A stretch of 64,000 nucleotides of DNA from an uncultured Hyphomicrobiales bacterium (GTDB lineage: Bacteria; Pseudomonadota; Alphaproteobacteria; Rhizobiales; Beijerinckiaceae): assembly GCA_903824185.1 (NCBI GenBank), contig CAIJVU010000063.1:1-64000 (forward strand). The letters are read 5' to 3'. Under the pieces are notes generated by a model, which did not search any database, was not told where the DNA came from, and saw only the letters and a program-made list of their open reading frames with translations. The translations under genes and the position numbers were made by a program. Of the stretch, positions 18,508 to 28,956 are shown in pieces (positions within the stretch are counted from its first letter, which is position 1; each line of letters begins with the position of its first letter).

Positions 18508-19287
18508 ATGAGCGCATCATCGGTGGCAAGTCTGGCACAAAGGTTGGGGAAGGGCACCCCTTTGATAACCGCCTGGACAGGAATTCCGGACCCTTTGTTG
18601 GTGGGCATTCTGGCGCGTGAAGCCTTTGATGCGGTGGTGCTGGATATGCAGCATGGCGCTCAAGACATCAGCACGATCATTCCCTCGATCGCGCAGGTGG
18701 CTTTGGCGGGTAAGCCGGCGATTGTGCGGATTCCCGTCGGACAATTCGAGACCGCCTCACGCGCGCTTGATCTGGGCGCTTCCGGCATTATTGCACCGAT
18801 GATCAACAGCGCGGCGGATGCCCGCCAGCTGGCCGCTTTTACCAAATTCCCGCCATTGGGCGAACGCAGCTGGGGTCCGGCTGTGACTTTGAACATGACG
18901 CAGCAACAACCGTCTGACTATCTCAAAGAAGCCAATAAAATGCATGTCACCATCGCGATGGTTGAGACCCGCGAGGCCTTAGCAGCGCTTGATGATATTT
19001 TGTCGGTGGATGGCATTGATGGCGTTTTGGTGGGTCCGTCCGATCTGTCCATTGCGCTGTCGAATGGCGGCCATGTCGATCAGACCCATGCCGATGTTTT
19101 TTCGGCCTTGGATCATGTCTTGAAGCGGTGCCGTCACCACAAGAAAGCCGCAACGGTTTTCACAGCCAGCGGGCAGGTTGCGCACAAGCTGGCAAAAGAC
19201 GGGTTTGATCTGTTGTCGATCGGCACGGATATCATGCAATTGCGCGCGGGCGCGAAAGCCGCCATCGAGGCCTATCACAAGGGCTGA
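18508..19287 (+). CDS. HpcH/HpaI family aldolase
   Basis: A 259-residue class-II pyruvate aldolase of the HpcH/HpaI family, which cleaves 2-keto-3-deoxy or 4-hydroxy-2-keto acids to pyruvate and an aldehyde with a divalent metal. The conserved D-x-Q-H-G segment (M-Q-H-G-A near 50) carries the catalytic His, a metal-ligand Glu lies in M-V-E-T-R near 153, and G-V-L-V-G-P-S-D-L near 172-180 supplies the metal-ligand Asp. The exact substrate cannot be told. It stands alone between purC and a convergent methyltransferase gene and ends in a good terminator. Confidence 0.88.
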   Translation: MSASSVASLAQRLGKGTPLITAWTGIPDPLLVGILAREAFDAVVLDMQHGAQDISTIIPSIAQVALAGKPAIVRIPVGQFETASRALDLGASGIIAPMINSAADARQLAAFTKFPPLGERSWGPAVTLNMTQQQPSDYLKEANKMHVTIAMVETREALAALDDILSVDGIDGVLVGPSDLSIALSNGGHVDQTHADVFSALDHVLKRCRHHKKAATVFTASGQVAHKLAKDGFDLLSIGTDIMQLRAGAKAAIEAYHKG

Positions 19288-19308
19288 TGGCCCTTTTGCT
19301 TTGCTTGA

Positions 19309-19336
19309 AAAGTCCGGTTTTGCCGGACTTTTTTTG
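19309..19336 (+). terminator. Intrinsic terminator of the aldolase gene
   Basis: AGTCCGG (19311-19317) and CCGGACT (19323-19329) form a perfect stem with loop TTTTG, followed by a run of seven T. It lies 22 bases after the aldolase stop. Confidence 0.88.
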
Positions 19337-19353
19337 TGCGCAATAAAAAGCGG

Positions 19354-20226
19354 TTATTGCGGTTTCAAGGCATCGGCCAGCCGCATTTGAGCGGAGCCGG
19401 GTTTTAAGGGCTTTTGTTGATCGGGATGGGGGGCCCAACCTGAAAACCAGATGATCTCGAAACTGGCCCTGATCCGCCCATCGGGGTCGGAAAATTTTTT
19501 CGCATAAAGGCGGGCGGCCTCGATTAAAGTCTGCTTGTGAAGCGGCTGTTTGCGGCGTGCCACCAACGGATTGCTAGCCGCCATTTTGCGCAAATCATGC
19601 ACGAGATCAAACAACGTGTTATAGCGCACAATCACATGGTCGCTATCGGTTACCGGCAAAGCCAGACCCGCCCTTTGCAAAAGCCCGCCCACGGCACGCA
19701 CATCGGCGAAAGGGGCAATACGCGGACTGACGCCGCCTTCGCATAGGGTTTCCGCTTCCACCATCACCGTGCGCAATTCATGCAAAGTATCGCCGCCGAG
19801 CAGAGCGCCGATCAGCAAGCCGTCGGGTTTAAGCGCGCGCCGCAATTGCACCAAGGTGCCGGGGAGATCATCGACATTTTGCAACGCGAACAAGCTTGAG
19901 ATCATGTCGAGCGATTCGGATCGAAACGGCACAACCGCCGGATCACACAGCACAGTCTGCCATGGTCCAAACCCTTGCGCCTCGGGGATCGGGCAGGCAC
20001 GGATCACATGGTCTGTGATCCCCGATGTGGCCAAGACTTCGGCCCCATGCGGTCCTGGACTGGCCCAGTCAAGCGCATTCGGAAAACGTCGGGTGATCAC
20101 CGACAGCCTGTCTGCCAAATCATCGGCCGCACGGGCCAATAAAAAATCAGCCGGCTGCTGCCGATAGGCGCGTCGAAGCCTTTGGCGGTAAAGGTGAGGA
20201 TCAAAAAGGCGCGGGGGTGTCTGCAT
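19354..20226 (-). CDS. NDUFAF5-like SAM-dependent methyltransferase
   Basis: A 290-residue class-I methyltransferase-fold protein that starts R-L-F-D-P-x-L-Y-R-Q-R-L-R-R-A. This start, and the closing W-F-S-G-W-A-P-H-P-D-Q-Q-K-P-L, match the alphaproteobacterial relatives of mitochondrial NDUFAF5, a complex I assembly factor reported to hydroxylate an arginine of NDUFS7. Motif I is degenerate here (A-L-D-W-A-S-P-G instead of a classic L-D-x-G-x-G-x-G). The S-L-F-A-L-Q-N-V-D-D-L-P segment is intact. It is divergent from comF. Confidence 0.8.
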   Translation of the reverse strand: MQTPPRLFDPHLYRQRLRRAYRQQPADFLLARAADDLADRLSVITRRFPNALDWASPGPHGAEVLATSGITDHVIRACPIPEAQGFGPWQTVLCDPAVVPFRSESLDMISSLFALQNVDDLPGTLVQLRRALKPDGLLIGALLGGDTLHELRTVMVEAETLCEGGVSPRIAPFADVRAVGGLLQRAGLALPVTDSDHVIVRYNTLFDLVHDLRKMAASNPLVARRKQPLHKQTLIEAARLYAKKFSDPDGRIRASFEIIWFSGWAPHPDQQKPLKPGSAQMRLADALKPQ

Positions 20227-20318
20227 AAGGCCCTTATAGCCTGTCCGGTCTTTTCGTCAAAAATCACCGAGAGCGGCGGCCCTTTTGCCAGTTTGCACGC
20301 TTCCTGTTTTATGGGACA

Positions 20319-21137
20319 GTGATGCTTGATGTTCTCCCTTGGCGCGATCAGACGGACACACGCATGACACTTTTTGATCCGCTGCAATCCCTGCAGGGTT
20401 TGAAGACATGGGGCCGCACACTGTCAGCGGCAAGTCTTGATTTTTTCTATCCGCCCACCTGCATCGCTTGTCCGGCCTTTACACAGGCGCATGATCTGTT
20501 GTGCGCGCAATGTTGGCAGTCCATGCCCTTTATCGCGCGCCCCTTTTGCGAACGGTTGGGCGTGCCTTTGCCGGTTGATTACGGCGGGCCTTTATTGTCC
20601 ATGCGCGCCATGGCGGATCCGCCGGTATTCGGACATGCGCGATCCGTTGCTCTTTATGACGGTGTGGCGCGCGAATTGGTTCACCATCTGAAATATGGCG
20701 ACAGGCTTGAACTTGTCGCCCCGATGGCCCGATTGATGGGTCAAGCCGGTGAACATTTGCTGCGGGATAAACCGGTTCTGGTGCCGGTTCCGATGCATCT
20801 ATGGCGGTTTTTATGGCGGCGGTTTAATCAATCGGCACTCTTGGCTGCTGAAATCGGACGTTTGAGCGGATGTGAGGTTTTCTTTCATGCCTTGCGGCGG
20901 GTGAGACGCACGCGTCCTCAGCCGAGGCTCACAAAAGCCGAGCGGGCTCAAAATTTACAAGGCGCATTCAAGGTCGACGGGCCAGAGGCGCTTTTCATAC
21001 GTGGTCGGTCGGTTGTGCTGGTGGATGATGTGCTCACTTCCGGCGCCACGGCCAATGCCTGCGCGCGCGCCTTGCTCAAGGCCGGCGCCAAGTCCGTTGA
21101 TCTGCTCTGCTTTGCATGCGTGGCCAGAGGGGTTTGA
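20319..21137 (+). CDS. ComF family phosphoribosyltransferase-like protein
   Basis: A 272-residue protein with an N-terminal zinc-ribbon-like cysteine cluster (C-I-A-C-P and C-A-Q-C, about residues 44-67) and a C-terminal type-I phosphoribosyltransferase domain with the PRPP loop V-V-L-V-D-D-V-L-T-S-G-A-T near 229-241. ComF proteins act in single-stranded DNA uptake in competent bacteria; in many alphaproteobacteria the gene is present without an obvious competence system. The start could be GTG 20319 or the adjacent ATG 20322. A later ATG at 20364 is also possible. Confidence 0.9.
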   Translation: MMLDVLPWRDQTDTRMTLFDPLQSLQGLKTWGRTLSAASLDFFYPPTCIACPAFTQAHDLLCAQCWQSMPFIARPFCERLGVPLPVDYGGPLLSMRAMADPPVFGHARSVALYDGVARELVHHLKYGDRLELVAPMARLMGQAGEHLLRDKPVLVPVPMHLWRFLWRRFNQSALLAAEIGRLSGCEVFFHALRRVRRTRPQPRLTKAERAQNLQGAFKVDGPEALFIRGRSVVLVDDVLTSGATANACARALLKAGAKSVDLLCFACVARGV

Positions 21138-21184
21138 ATGCGTTATAAGCCTTTGCTTAATGGATTGTCTGTGGAGTTTTTATC

Positions 21185-21442
21185 ATGTCCGAAGTCACGA
21201 TTTATACAAAATCTTGGTGCCCTTATTGCCAGAAAGCCAAGGCTTTGCTGGATAGCAAACAGGTAACCTATGAAGAAATTGACGTGGGCCATGATCCCGA
21301 GGGTCAGGCCGCGATGGCACAGCGCGCGCATGGCCGCTCGACGGTTCCGCAAATCTTCATCAATGGCACGCATGTCGGCGGGTGTGACGATCTGCATGCC
21401 TTGAATGATGCGGGCAAGCTCGACACTTTATTGGCCGGTTGA
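21185..21442 (+). CDS. grxC: Dithiol glutaredoxin, Grx3/GrxC type
   Basis: An 85-residue glutaredoxin that reduces disulfides and glutathionylated proteins with glutathione. The active site is C12-P-Y-C15; the cis-Pro motif S-T-V-P-Q-I-F near 67-73 and G-G-C-D-D at 80-84 of the helix region are conserved. It follows comF, and a carbon-nitrogen hydrolase starts 15 bases later, the usual alphaproteobacterial order. Confidence 0.95.
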   Translation: MSEVTIYTKSWCPYCQKAKALLDSKQVTYEEIDVGHDPEGQAAMAQRAHGRSTVPQIFINGTHVGGCDDLHALNDAGKLDTLLAG

Positions 21443-21457
21443 AGAAAGAGAAAAACC

Positions 21458-22300
21458 ATGACCCAGTCCCCGACCTCATTTGTTGCGGCGATGATTCAAA
21501 TGCGCTGCGGCGTTGATCCCGTACAAAATACCGATTTTGCGGTCAAAACCATTCGTGCGGCTGCAGAGGCGGGTGCTGATTATGTCCAGACGCCGGAAAT
21601 GTCGAATGCGGTCAATCGCGCGCGCGACGGATTGATGGCCTCGCTCGCCCCCGAGGACAAAGACGGCATGTTGGCGGCTTTGCGTGATCTGGCGCGCGAG
21701 AAAAAACTGCATATCCATATCGGCTCGCTTGCCTTGTCGGTCGGAGAAAAAGTCGCCAATCGCGCGCTCATCATCGGACCGGACGGGGATATCCGCGCGC
21801 GCTATGACAAAGTGCATCTTTATGATGTTGATTTGCCAAATGGCGAAAGCTGGCGGGAATCACGCACCTATACCGCAGGGGCGGAAGCGGTGGCAGTTGA
21901 TCTTCCATGGGGCCGCTTGGGCGTTTCGATCTGTTATGATGTGCGTTTTCCCCATCTTTATCATGATCTGGCGGAGGCGGGCTGCCATTTTCTCTCTGCG
22001 CCGGCCTGTTTTACCAAACAGACCGGAGAGGCCCATTGGGTGGTGCTGCATCGGGCGCGGGCCATTGAAAACGGCGCCTTTTTCATGTCCGCCGCGCAAG
22101 CCGGTCACCACGAGGACGGGCGCGATACATTCGGCCATTCGATCATTGTGGATCCTTGGGGGCGCGTTCTGGCGGAAGCTGAGGCCGAACCGGGCTTTAT
22201 TCTCGCAAACATTGACACCGCATTGGTCACGGATGCGCGCGCCCGCATTCCCACGCTGGTTCATGCCCGCAAAGTGCCGGTGAAGGTGATTGAGGCCTGA
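21458..22300 (+). CDS. Carbon-nitrogen hydrolase, Nit2/omega-amidase-like
   Basis: A 280-residue member of the nitrilase superfamily with the catalytic triad clearly placed: E47 in T-P-E-M-S-N, K118 in Y-D-K-V-H-L-Y-D, and C159 in S-I-C-Y-D-V-R-F-P. The family hydrolyses linear amides; Nit2/omega-amidase members remove ammonia from 2-oxoglutaramate-type compounds, and Nit1-like members repair deaminated glutathione. The tight link to grxC favours a glutathione-related role, but that is inference. Confidence 0.9.
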   Translation: MTQSPTSFVAAMIQMRCGVDPVQNTDFAVKTIRAAAEAGADYVQTPEMSNAVNRARDGLMASLAPEDKDGMLAALRDLAREKKLHIHIGSLALSVGEKVANRALIIGPDGDIRARYDKVHLYDVDLPNGESWRESRTYTAGAEAVAVDLPWGRLGVSICYDVRFPHLYHDLAEAGCHFLSAPACFTKQTGEAHWVVLHRARAIENGAFFMSAAQAGHHEDGRDTFGHSIIVDPWGRVLAEAEAEPGFILANIDTALVTDARARIPTLVHARKVPVKVIEA

Positions 22301-22313
22301 TACTGTTCGTGAT

Positions 22314-23090
22314 TTAGCTTTTGGTGCTCGCGACCAGCATGTAATTGACATCCATGTCGCGACTGACCCGCCATTGATCCCGCAAGGGGTGATAGACAAC
22401 CCCTGTCTCATCCAGCGGCACAAAGCCGCCATAAGACAGGGCCTTTTCCAGCTCCTCGGGGGTGACAAATTTGTCCCATTGATGGGTGCCGCGCGGCAGC
22501 CAGCCCAGCACATATTCGGCCCCGACAATTGCCAGCGCAAAGGCCTTCAGCGTCCGGTTCAGGGTTGCCAGAAACAAAAGACCGCCCGGTTTGACCGCTT
22601 GGCAGCAGCTTTTAATGAAAAAATCGACATCGGCGACATGTTCTACCACTTCCATGGCCATGACGATATCAAATTGCCGTCCCTCGGCCACCAAAGCCTC
22701 GACGGTTTGCTCCTCATACGCAATGGGCAGGCCGGATTGGGCGGCATGCAGGCGGGCCACCCCGATATTTTTGGGGGCCGGATCAATGCCGGTGACATGG
22801 GCGCCCAGCCGCGCCAGCGGTTCGCATAACAATCCGCCGCCACAGCCAATATCCAGCAGATCAAGCCCCGAAAGCGGGGTCAATGTGTCACCTGAGCGCT
22901 GAAAATGCCTCAAAATGTGATCGCGGACATATTCAATGCGGACCGGATTGAATTTGTGGAGGGTCCGCATCGGGCCAAATTCGTCCCACCACGTCTCGGC
23001 AAGCCTGTCGAAACGGGCCACTTCTGCCTCATCGAGGGTGGAAATAGGCGGATTTTGCGGCGATTGCGTCTGAAAACGGCGATTTGACAT
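22314..23090 (-). CDS. ubiG: Ubiquinone biosynthesis O-methyltransferase
   Basis: UbiG methylates the two ring hydroxyls made during ubiquinone synthesis, using SAM. The 258-residue protein has the F-D-x-L-A-E-T-W-W-D start, motif I L-L-D-I-G-C-G-G-G near 89-97, and the family-specific G-T-H-Q-W-D-K-F segment near 206. It is convergent with the hydrolase gene and divergent from lysC. The 176 bases before lysC form the shared promoter space. Confidence 0.95.
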   Translation of the reverse strand: MSNRRFQTQSPQNPPISTLDEAEVARFDRLAETWWDEFGPMRTLHKFNPVRIEYVRDHILRHFQRSGDTLTPLSGLDLLDIGCGGGLLCEPLARLGAHVTGIDPAPKNIGVARLHAAQSGLPIAYEEQTVEALVAEGRQFDIVMAMEVVEHVADVDFFIKSCCQAVKPGGLLFLATLNRTLKAFALAIVGAEYVLGWLPRGTHQWDKFVTPEELEKALSYGGFVPLDETGVVYHPLRDQWRVSRDMDVNYMLVASTKS

Positions 23091-23266
23091 CGGATGGACC
23101 CCTGACTCGACAATCTATTATAGAGAGAAGGTTGACAGCAGGCGAGGCCAGCTGCATGAGAAAGCGCGCTTTTTTATATGGCGCGGGCGTGACAGCCACT
23201 GGCTTCCTTTGTAGAAGGGCCGTTCATTGCTCTGTTACTTTTGCCTTTAAGGGATTTTTGACGCGC

Positions 23267-24505
23267 ATGGCTCGTCTGGTGATGAAATTTGGCGGTACGT
23301 CCGTCGCGGATATGGATCGCATCCGCAATGTCGCGCAGCATGTCGCCCGCGAGGTTGCGGCTGGCTATCATGTGGCTGTGGTTGTTTCGGCCATGTCCGG
23401 AAAAACCAATGAATTGGTCGGCTGGGTGCGTGACGGCTCGAAAATGTATGATACGCGGGAATATGATGCGGTGGTGGCGTCTGGTGAGCAGGTCACCTCG
23501 GGTCTTCTCGCCATTGTTTTGCAGGAAATGGGAATCGCGGCCCGTTCCTGGCAGGGCTGGCAAATCCCGCTGGAAACCTCGGATGCCCATGGCTCTGCCC
23601 GTATCAACCGTGTTGACGGGCACAACCTGATCGAGGGTTTTGAAAAACGCGGCGAAGTGGCGGTGATTGCTGGTTTTCAGGGGATCCATCCCGAAAGCGG
23701 CCGCATTACAACGCTGGGTCGTGGCGGTTCCGACACCAGTGCGGTGGCGGTGGCGGCAGCGATCAAAGCCGAACGCTGTGATATCTACACGGATGTGGAC
23801 GGTGTTTACACAACCGATCCGCGGATTGTGACGAAAGCGCGCCGTCTGGATCGGGTGGCGTTTGAAGAAATGCTGGAAATGGCCTCGATGGGGGCTAAGG
23901 TTTTGCAGGTCCGTTCCGTGGAGCTGGCCATGGTGCATCGGGTGCCGACCTATGTCCGGTCGTCATTTGATGATCCGGCCAATCCGGGACTGGGAACGCT
24001 GATTTGCGATGAGGAGGATATTGTGGAGCAACAGATCATCACCGGCATCGCCTATTCCAAGGACGAGGCGCAAATTACATTGCGGAATGTCTCGGACAAG
24101 CCGGGCGTTGCGGCCAATATTTTCATGCCCTTGGCCGATGCCAATATCAATGTCGATATGATTATTCAGGTTGTCTCGGATAATTCGACCACGACCGATA
24201 TCACCTTTACGGTTCCTGCCGCTGAATTCGAACGCGCCAAAGTGCTGTTGGAAGAAGCCAAAGGCGGGATTGGTTATGCCAGCCTCGAAGGGGCGACCGA
24301 TGTGGTCAAGGTCTCGGCCATCGGCATCGGTATGCGCAGCCATGCAGGCGTGGCAGCCCGTGCCTTCAAGGCGCTGGCTGACAAAGGCATCAATATCCGG
24401 GCCATCACGACATCCGAGATCAAATTTTCGGTATTGATTGATGAGGCCTATACTGAATTGGCCGTGCGCACGTTGCATGCTTTATACGGTCTCGATAAGG
24501 CCTGA
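23267..24505 (+). CDS. lysC: Aspartate kinase
   Basis: LysC phosphorylates aspartate, the first step to lysine, diaminopimelate, threonine and methionine. The 412-residue protein begins M-A-R-L-V-M-K-F-G-G-T-S-V, the kinase nucleotide-binding motif, and ends with two ACT domains (from about residue 265) that bind the feedback inhibitors. The reading frame stays open upstream to 23084, but those extra residues are not kinase-like, and the ATG at 23267 gives the standard length. It precedes ptsP, a conserved pair in alphaproteobacteria. Confidence 0.95.
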   Translation: MARLVMKFGGTSVADMDRIRNVAQHVAREVAAGYHVAVVVSAMSGKTNELVGWVRDGSKMYDTREYDAVVASGEQVTSGLLAIVLQEMGIAARSWQGWQIPLETSDAHGSARINRVDGHNLIEGFEKRGEVAVIAGFQGIHPESGRITTLGRGGSDTSAVAVAAAIKAERCDIYTDVDGVYTTDPRIVTKARRLDRVAFEEMLEMASMGAKVLQVRSVELAMVHRVPTYVRSSFDDPANPGLGTLICDEEDIVEQQIITGIAYSKDEAQITLRNVSDKPGVAANIFMPLADANINVDMIIQVVSDNSTTTDITFTVPAAEFERAKVLLEEAKGGIGYASLEGATDVVKVSAIGIGMRSHAGVAARAFKALADKGINIRAITTSEIKFSVLIDEAYTELAVRTLHALYGLDKA

Positions 24506-24666
24506 GACTGCGAACGAAGGGGCTTGGACCAAAGCCCTCTGTCGAAGGTTGTGTAATTGGCTGTGGTGCCTGTCTTTGCTGCGGGCATACGGCCTCATTT
24601 TTAATGACACCTTACTTTGTGCGACGTTGAGGGGCCGCGTGCCCTCAGGGATAAGGATACTCATTG

Positions 24667-26931
24667 ATGCGAGGCGTGCCAGCAGGTCCGCGCATTTTGC
24701 TCAAGCGACTCCGCGAGGTGATGGCTGAACCCATCAACGCGCAGCTTCGGCTTGACAAGATCGTGCGTTTGATCGCGGGCAATATGGTCGCTGAAGTGTG
24801 CTCGCTTTATGTGATGCGGGCCGACAGCATGCTGGAACTGTTTGCGAGTGAAGGCTTGGCCCGCGAAGCCGTGCATATGACCACCATGCATGCGGGCGAA
24901 GGTCTTGTCGGTTTGATTGCGCAACGGGCCGAACCGCTCAATCTGGCCAATGCGCAAGCCCATCCGGCCTTTTCTTATAAGCCGGAAACGGGCGAAGAAA
25001 TTTACCAGTCGTTTCTGGGTGTGCCTGTTTTGCGCCAAGGTGTGATGCTCGGGGTTCTGGTGGTCCAGAACCGCGCCTCGCGTCTCTATACCGAGGAAGA
25101 AATCGAGGCGCTGCTAACCACCGCCATGGTATTGGCGGAAATTATTTCCTCCGGTGAATTGCAATCGCTAGCCAGACCCGGCACCGACATCGCGGTCAGG
25201 CGTCCGCTCGATTTGAGCGGACTGGCTTTGGCGGAAGGCGTGGGTCTCGGGCATGTGGTGTTGCATCAGCCGCGTGTGGTTGTGCAAAATCTGATCGCCG
25301 ATGATCCCGCACAAGAAAAGCAACGGCTTGAAGCCGCATTGAATGCGTTGCGCGCCTCGCTTGATCATATGTTGGAACGTGGTGATCTGGCGCATGGCGG
25401 CGAGCATCGCGAAGTGCTCGAAGCCTTTAGGATGTTTGCCGATGATCGGGGTTGGACACGCCGTCTGACCGAGGCTGTGATGACAGGCCTCACGGCGGAA
25501 GCCGCTGTCGAGCGCGTCCAATCGGACAATAGAGCGCGCATGATGCGCCAGACCGATGCCTATCTGCGGGAGCGCTTGCATGATCTCGATGAATTGGCGG
25601 ATCGCTTGCTCAACCAGTTGCAAGGCCGTTCGATGACGCGGCTGGCCGGAGAATTGCCCGACAATGCAATTCTCGTGGCCCGTTCGATGGGGCCCGCTGC
25701 CTTGTTGGATTATGACCGTTCGCGCTTGCGCGGTCTGGTGCTTGAGGAAGGGGGCGCGCAAAGCCATATCGCCATTGTGGCCCGCGCCATGGGCATTCCC
25801 GTTGTCTCGATGATTGAAAATGCGGTGGGCCTTGTTGAACCCGGCGATGAAATCATCGTGGATGGCACAACAGGTCTCATCCATATCAGGCCGCAGCCCG
25901 ATATTCTCAACACCTATCGTGAAAAAGCCCGTTTGCGGGCTGACCGGCAGGCCAAATTTCGCAGCTTGCGTGATGTCAAGGCAGTCACCAAAGACGGCGC
26001 AGAAATCCATTTGCATTTGAATGCGGGTTTGATTTTTGATTTGCAAAATGTGGTTGATACCGGTGCCGACGGCATTGGGCTGTTTCGCACCGAACTGCAA
26101 TTCATGGTGACCGATCGTTTGCCGTCCCTCGCTGAACAGACCGCTTTGTATCGGTCGGTTCTTGAGGCGGCGGATGGACGCCCCGTTGTGTTCAGAACAC
26201 TCGATATCGGCGGCGACAAAATCCTTCCCTATATGGCGAAAGCCGAGGAGGAGAACCCGGCTTTGGGCTGGCGCGCGATCCGGATCGGGCTTGACCGTCC
26301 GGGCTTGTTGCGCGCGCAAGTGCGCGCTTTGTTGCGCGCGGCTGCAGGCTATGATCTGAAAATTATGTTTCCCATGGTGGCCACCATTGATGAATTCCAG
26401 CGTGCGCGCGCCATTGTGCATCGCGAGCAGGCGTTCATGGAACGGTTTGGTCGTGACAAGCCGCGCTCGGTGCAATTGGGTGTGATGGTGGAAGTGCCGT
26501 CACTGCTGTTTGCTTTGGATGCTTTGGCGCGCGAAGTGGATTTTATGTCGGTCGGCTCCAATGATCTCCTGCAATTTTTGTTTGCCGCAGATCGTGATCA
26601 TCCGCAAATGGCCGGTCGCTATGATGCGTGCAATCCCGCGGCCATACGCGCCTTGCGCATGATCGTCGAGGCGGCGGACCGTGCCCAGATTCCGGTGAGT
26701 GTTTGCGGTGAATTGGCAGGTCGTCCGGTGGATGCCTTGATGTTGATGGCGCTTGGTTATCGTCATCTGTCGATGTCGCCTTTGTCGGTCGGCCCCATCA
26801 AGGCGATGGTGCTGGATTTGGATCTCGGCGCTTTGCAGCAAAGAGTGACGCAGGCTTTAGAAGCCAGCGAGACAGAGGCCACGATCAGGCCCGCTTTGGA
26901 GCAATGGGCGCATCAGCACGGGCTGTTGTAG
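24667..26931 (+). CDS. ptsP: Nitrogen-PTS enzyme I (PtsP)
   Basis: PtsP takes phosphate from phosphoenolpyruvate and starts the nitrogen phosphotransferase relay (PtsP – NPr – EIIA-Ntr), which regulates potassium transport, polyhydroxybutyrate and other functions. The 754-residue protein has an N-terminal GAF domain (about 20-160) that senses glutamine in related enzymes, then the phospho-His domain (G-G-A-Q-S-H-I-A near 360) and the PEP-binding barrel with F-R-T-E-L-Q and [12 protein letters not shown] 24664 directly precedes the ATG and is less likely as start. Confidence 0.95.
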   Translation: MRGVPAGPRILLKRLREVMAEPINAQLRLDKIVRLIAGNMVAEVCSLYVMRADSMLELFASEGLAREAVHMTTMHAGEGLVGLIAQRAEPLNLANAQAHPAFSYKPETGEEIYQSFLGVPVLRQGVMLGVLVVQNRASRLYTEEEIEALLTTAMVLAEIISSGELQSLARPGTDIAVRRPLDLSGLALAEGVGLGHVVLHQPRVVVQNLIADDPAQEKQRLEAALNALRASLDHMLERGDLAHGGEHREVLEAFRMFADDRGWTRRLTEAVMTGLTAEAAVERVQSDNRARMMRQTDAYLRERLHDLDELADRLLNQLQGRSMTRLAGELPDNAILVARSMGPAALLDYDRSRLRGLVLEEGGAQSHIAIVARAMGIPVVSMIENAVGLVEPGDEIIVDGTTGLIHIRPQPDILNTYREKARLRADRQAKFRSLRDVKAVTKDGAEIHLHLNAGLIFDLQNVVDTGADGIGLFRTELQFMVTDRLPSLAEQTALYRSVLEAADGRPVVFRTLDIGGDKILPYMAKAEEENPALGWRAIRIGLDRPGLLRAQVRALLRAAAGYDLKIMFPMVATIDEFQRARAIVHREQAFMERFGRDKPRSVQLGVMVEVPSLLFALDALAREVDFMSVGSNDLLQFLFAADRDHPQMAGRYDACNPAAIRALRMIVEAADRAQIPVSVCGELAGRPVDALMLMALGYRHLSMSPLSVGPIKAMVLDLDLGALQQRVTQALEASETEATIRPALEQWAHQHGLL

Positions 26932-26998
26932 CGAGCGATGGTTTGGACGCTGCCTCGCTGATCTGACCCCCTTTTTTATTGCGCTACCGGATACATTC

Positions 26999-28078
26999 AT
27001 GTCTTTGCCTGCCACGAAATTAGACGCCATTCTTGCGCGCCATACCGCTGTTCTTGAACGGTTATCCAATGAGCATGATGCAGAGACCATCGTTGCTTTG
27101 TCGCGCGAACGCGCCGAGCTGGAACCGGTGGTGGAGGCGATCGCTTTATGGCGAAAGGCTGAAAGCGAAGCCCATGATTTGCATCATGTGATGATGGATC
27201 AAACGGCCGATGCGGAACTGCGCAGCATGGCGGAAATCGAGATCATACCGGCACGCGAGGCCTTGGCGCAGGCCGAGCATGCGATCAAGCTTTTATTATT
27301 GCCGAAAGATGCCGCCGATGAGCGCAGCGTGGTTCTCGAAGTCCGCGCTGGCACTGGCGGCGATGAAGCCGCATTGTTTGCGGGCGCTTTGTTCAGAATG
27401 TATCAGCGCTATGCCGATTTGCGGCGTTGGAAAGTTGAAGTGCTTTCGGAGAGTGAAGGCACGGTGGGGGGCTATAAGGAAATCATCGCTGAAATTCGTG
27501 GCAAGGGTGTTTTTGCGCGGTTGAAATATGAGAGCGGCGTGCATCGCGTGCAACGCGTTCCCGATACGGAAACCAGCGGGCGGATCCACACCTCGGCGGC
27601 AACGGTGGCTGTGTTGCCCTTGGCCGAAGATGTGGACATCAAGCTTGATGACAAGGATCTGGTGATTGAAACCATGCGGGCCGGTGGCGCAGGCGGACAA
27701 CATGTCAATAAAACCGAAAGCGCCATCCGCATCACCCATGTGCCGACGGGTCTCACGGTGATGATGCAGGAAGAGCGCTCACAACATCGCAACAAAGCCA
27801 AAGCGCTTGATTTGCTGCGAAGCCGTGTGTTTGATCTCGAACGTCAAAAACTCGATGCCGCACGGTCTGCAGACAGGCGTAATCAGGTCGGTAGCGGCGA
27901 TCGGTCAGAGCGCATCCGCACCTATAATTTTCCGCAAGGGCGTGTCACCGATCACCGGATCAATCTGACATTGTATAAATTGCCGCAAGTGGTCGAAGGC
28001 GAGGCGTTGGATGAATTGATTGATGCCTTGATTACCGAGCATCAGGCAGCCTTGCTGGCAGAGGAGCAAGACGCATGA
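26999..28078 (+). CDS. prfA: Peptide chain release factor 1
   Basis: RF1 ends translation at UAA and UAG. The 359-residue protein carries the catalytic G-G-Q at 232-234 in [11 protein letters not shown] and, at 188-190, P-D-T in the place of the stop-codon-reading tripeptide that is P-A-T or P-V-T in well-studied RF1 proteins. The surrounding R-V-P-x-T-E-x-x-G-R-I-H-T-S is conserved. The stop codon overlaps the start of prmC, which encodes the enzyme that methylates the GGQ glutamine. Confidence 0.97.
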   Translation: MSLPATKLDAILARHTAVLERLSNEHDAETIVALSRERAELEPVVEAIALWRKAESEAHDLHHVMMDQTADAELRSMAEIEIIPAREALAQAEHAIKLLLLPKDAADERSVVLEVRAGTGGDEAALFAGALFRMYQRYADLRRWKVEVLSESEGTVGGYKEIIAEIRGKGVFARLKYESGVHRVQRVPDTETSGRIHTSAATVAVLPLAEDVDIKLDDKDLVIETMRAGGAGGQHVNKTESAIRITHVPTGLTVMMQEERSQHRNKAKALDLLRSRVFDLERQKLDAARSADRRNQVGSGDRSERIRTYNFPQGRVTDHRINLTLYKLPQVVEGEALDELIDALITEHQAALLAEEQDA

Positions 28079-28956
28079 TCGAGACACAGTTGACCGCAGA
28101 CAGCAATCGCGTGCAGGCTCTCAAACAGGCCTCGCAATTTTTATTGGATGCCGGATTGGAGTCTGCGCGACGGGATGCACGTTTGCTGATGCTGGCAGCA
28201 CTGAATATCGCGCATACCGATTTACTGGCACAGCCGCGCGAGGCCTTGGGTCATGAAGCCGCACAACGCTTGATTGCCTTTTTATACGAGCGGAAAAAAC
28301 GTGTGCCCGTCGCACGGATTTTGGGCGAGTGGGAATTCTGGTCTTTGCCTTTCACTCTTTCCCCCGCGACTTTAATTCCCCGCCCCGATAGTGAAACCGT
28401 GGTGGCCGCAGCACTGATCAATTTGGGCGATCGACGGCACAACAGCGAAGGCTTGCGCGTGCTTGATCTGGGCACCGGATCGGGGTGTTTGCTGATCTCG
28501 CTTTTGCATGAATTGCCACAGGCGCGCGGCTTGGGCGTGGATCTTTCCTCTGAAGCGCTTGATACCGCTCTCATCAATGCCCGCCGCAATCATGTGGCCG
28601 AGCGCGCCTCATTCTTGCAATCTGATTGGCATGCGGCCGTTGATGGTGAATTTGATCTGATTGTTTCCAATCCCCCTTATATTGCGGAGCGGGTGATCAC
28701 GACCTTGGAGCCCGAAGTGCGCGTGCATGACCCCCATCTGGCACTGTCGGGTGGCCATGATGGTCTGGATGCCTATCGCAGTATTTTGGCAGGTTTGCAG
28801 CGCCTTTTGGCGCCCGATGGGGTCGCGGTTTTGGAAATGGGATCTGATCAGTCCGAATCATTGGCAAGACTTGGACGTGATGCAGGGTTCGAACTCACAG
28901 GCCCTTATGCGGATTTTGGAGCGCGTCCGCGTGCCTATGCCTTCCGGAAAAGATGA
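28075..28956 (+). CDS. prmC: Release-factor glutamine methyltransferase
   Basis: PrmC methylates the glutamine of the GGQ motif in RF1 and RF2. The 293-residue protein has an N-terminal helical domain, motif [11 protein letters not shown] at 129-138 and the catalytic N-P-P-Y at 199-202. It overlaps prfA by 4 bases (ATGA), coupling enzyme and substrate. Confidence 0.96.
   Translation: MIETQLTADSNRVQALKQASQFLLDAGLESARRDARLLMLAALNIAHTDLLAQPREALGHEAAQRLIAFLYERKKRVPVARILGEWEFWSLPFTLSPATLIPRPDSETVVAAALINLGDRRHNSEGLRVLDLGTGSGCLLISLLHELPQARGLGVDLSSEALDTALINARRNHVAERASFLQSDWHAAVDGEFDLIVSNPPYIAERVITTLEPEVRVHDPHLALSGGHDGLDAYRSILAGLQRLLAPDGVAVLEMGSDQSESLARLGRDAGFELTGPYADFGARPRAYAFRKR

Noticed and set aside
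25168-26475. 435-codon minus-strand open frame
   Set aside because: Antisense to ptsP, with a composition rich in His/Arg/Gln typical of a shadow frame; ptsP itself is unmistakable.
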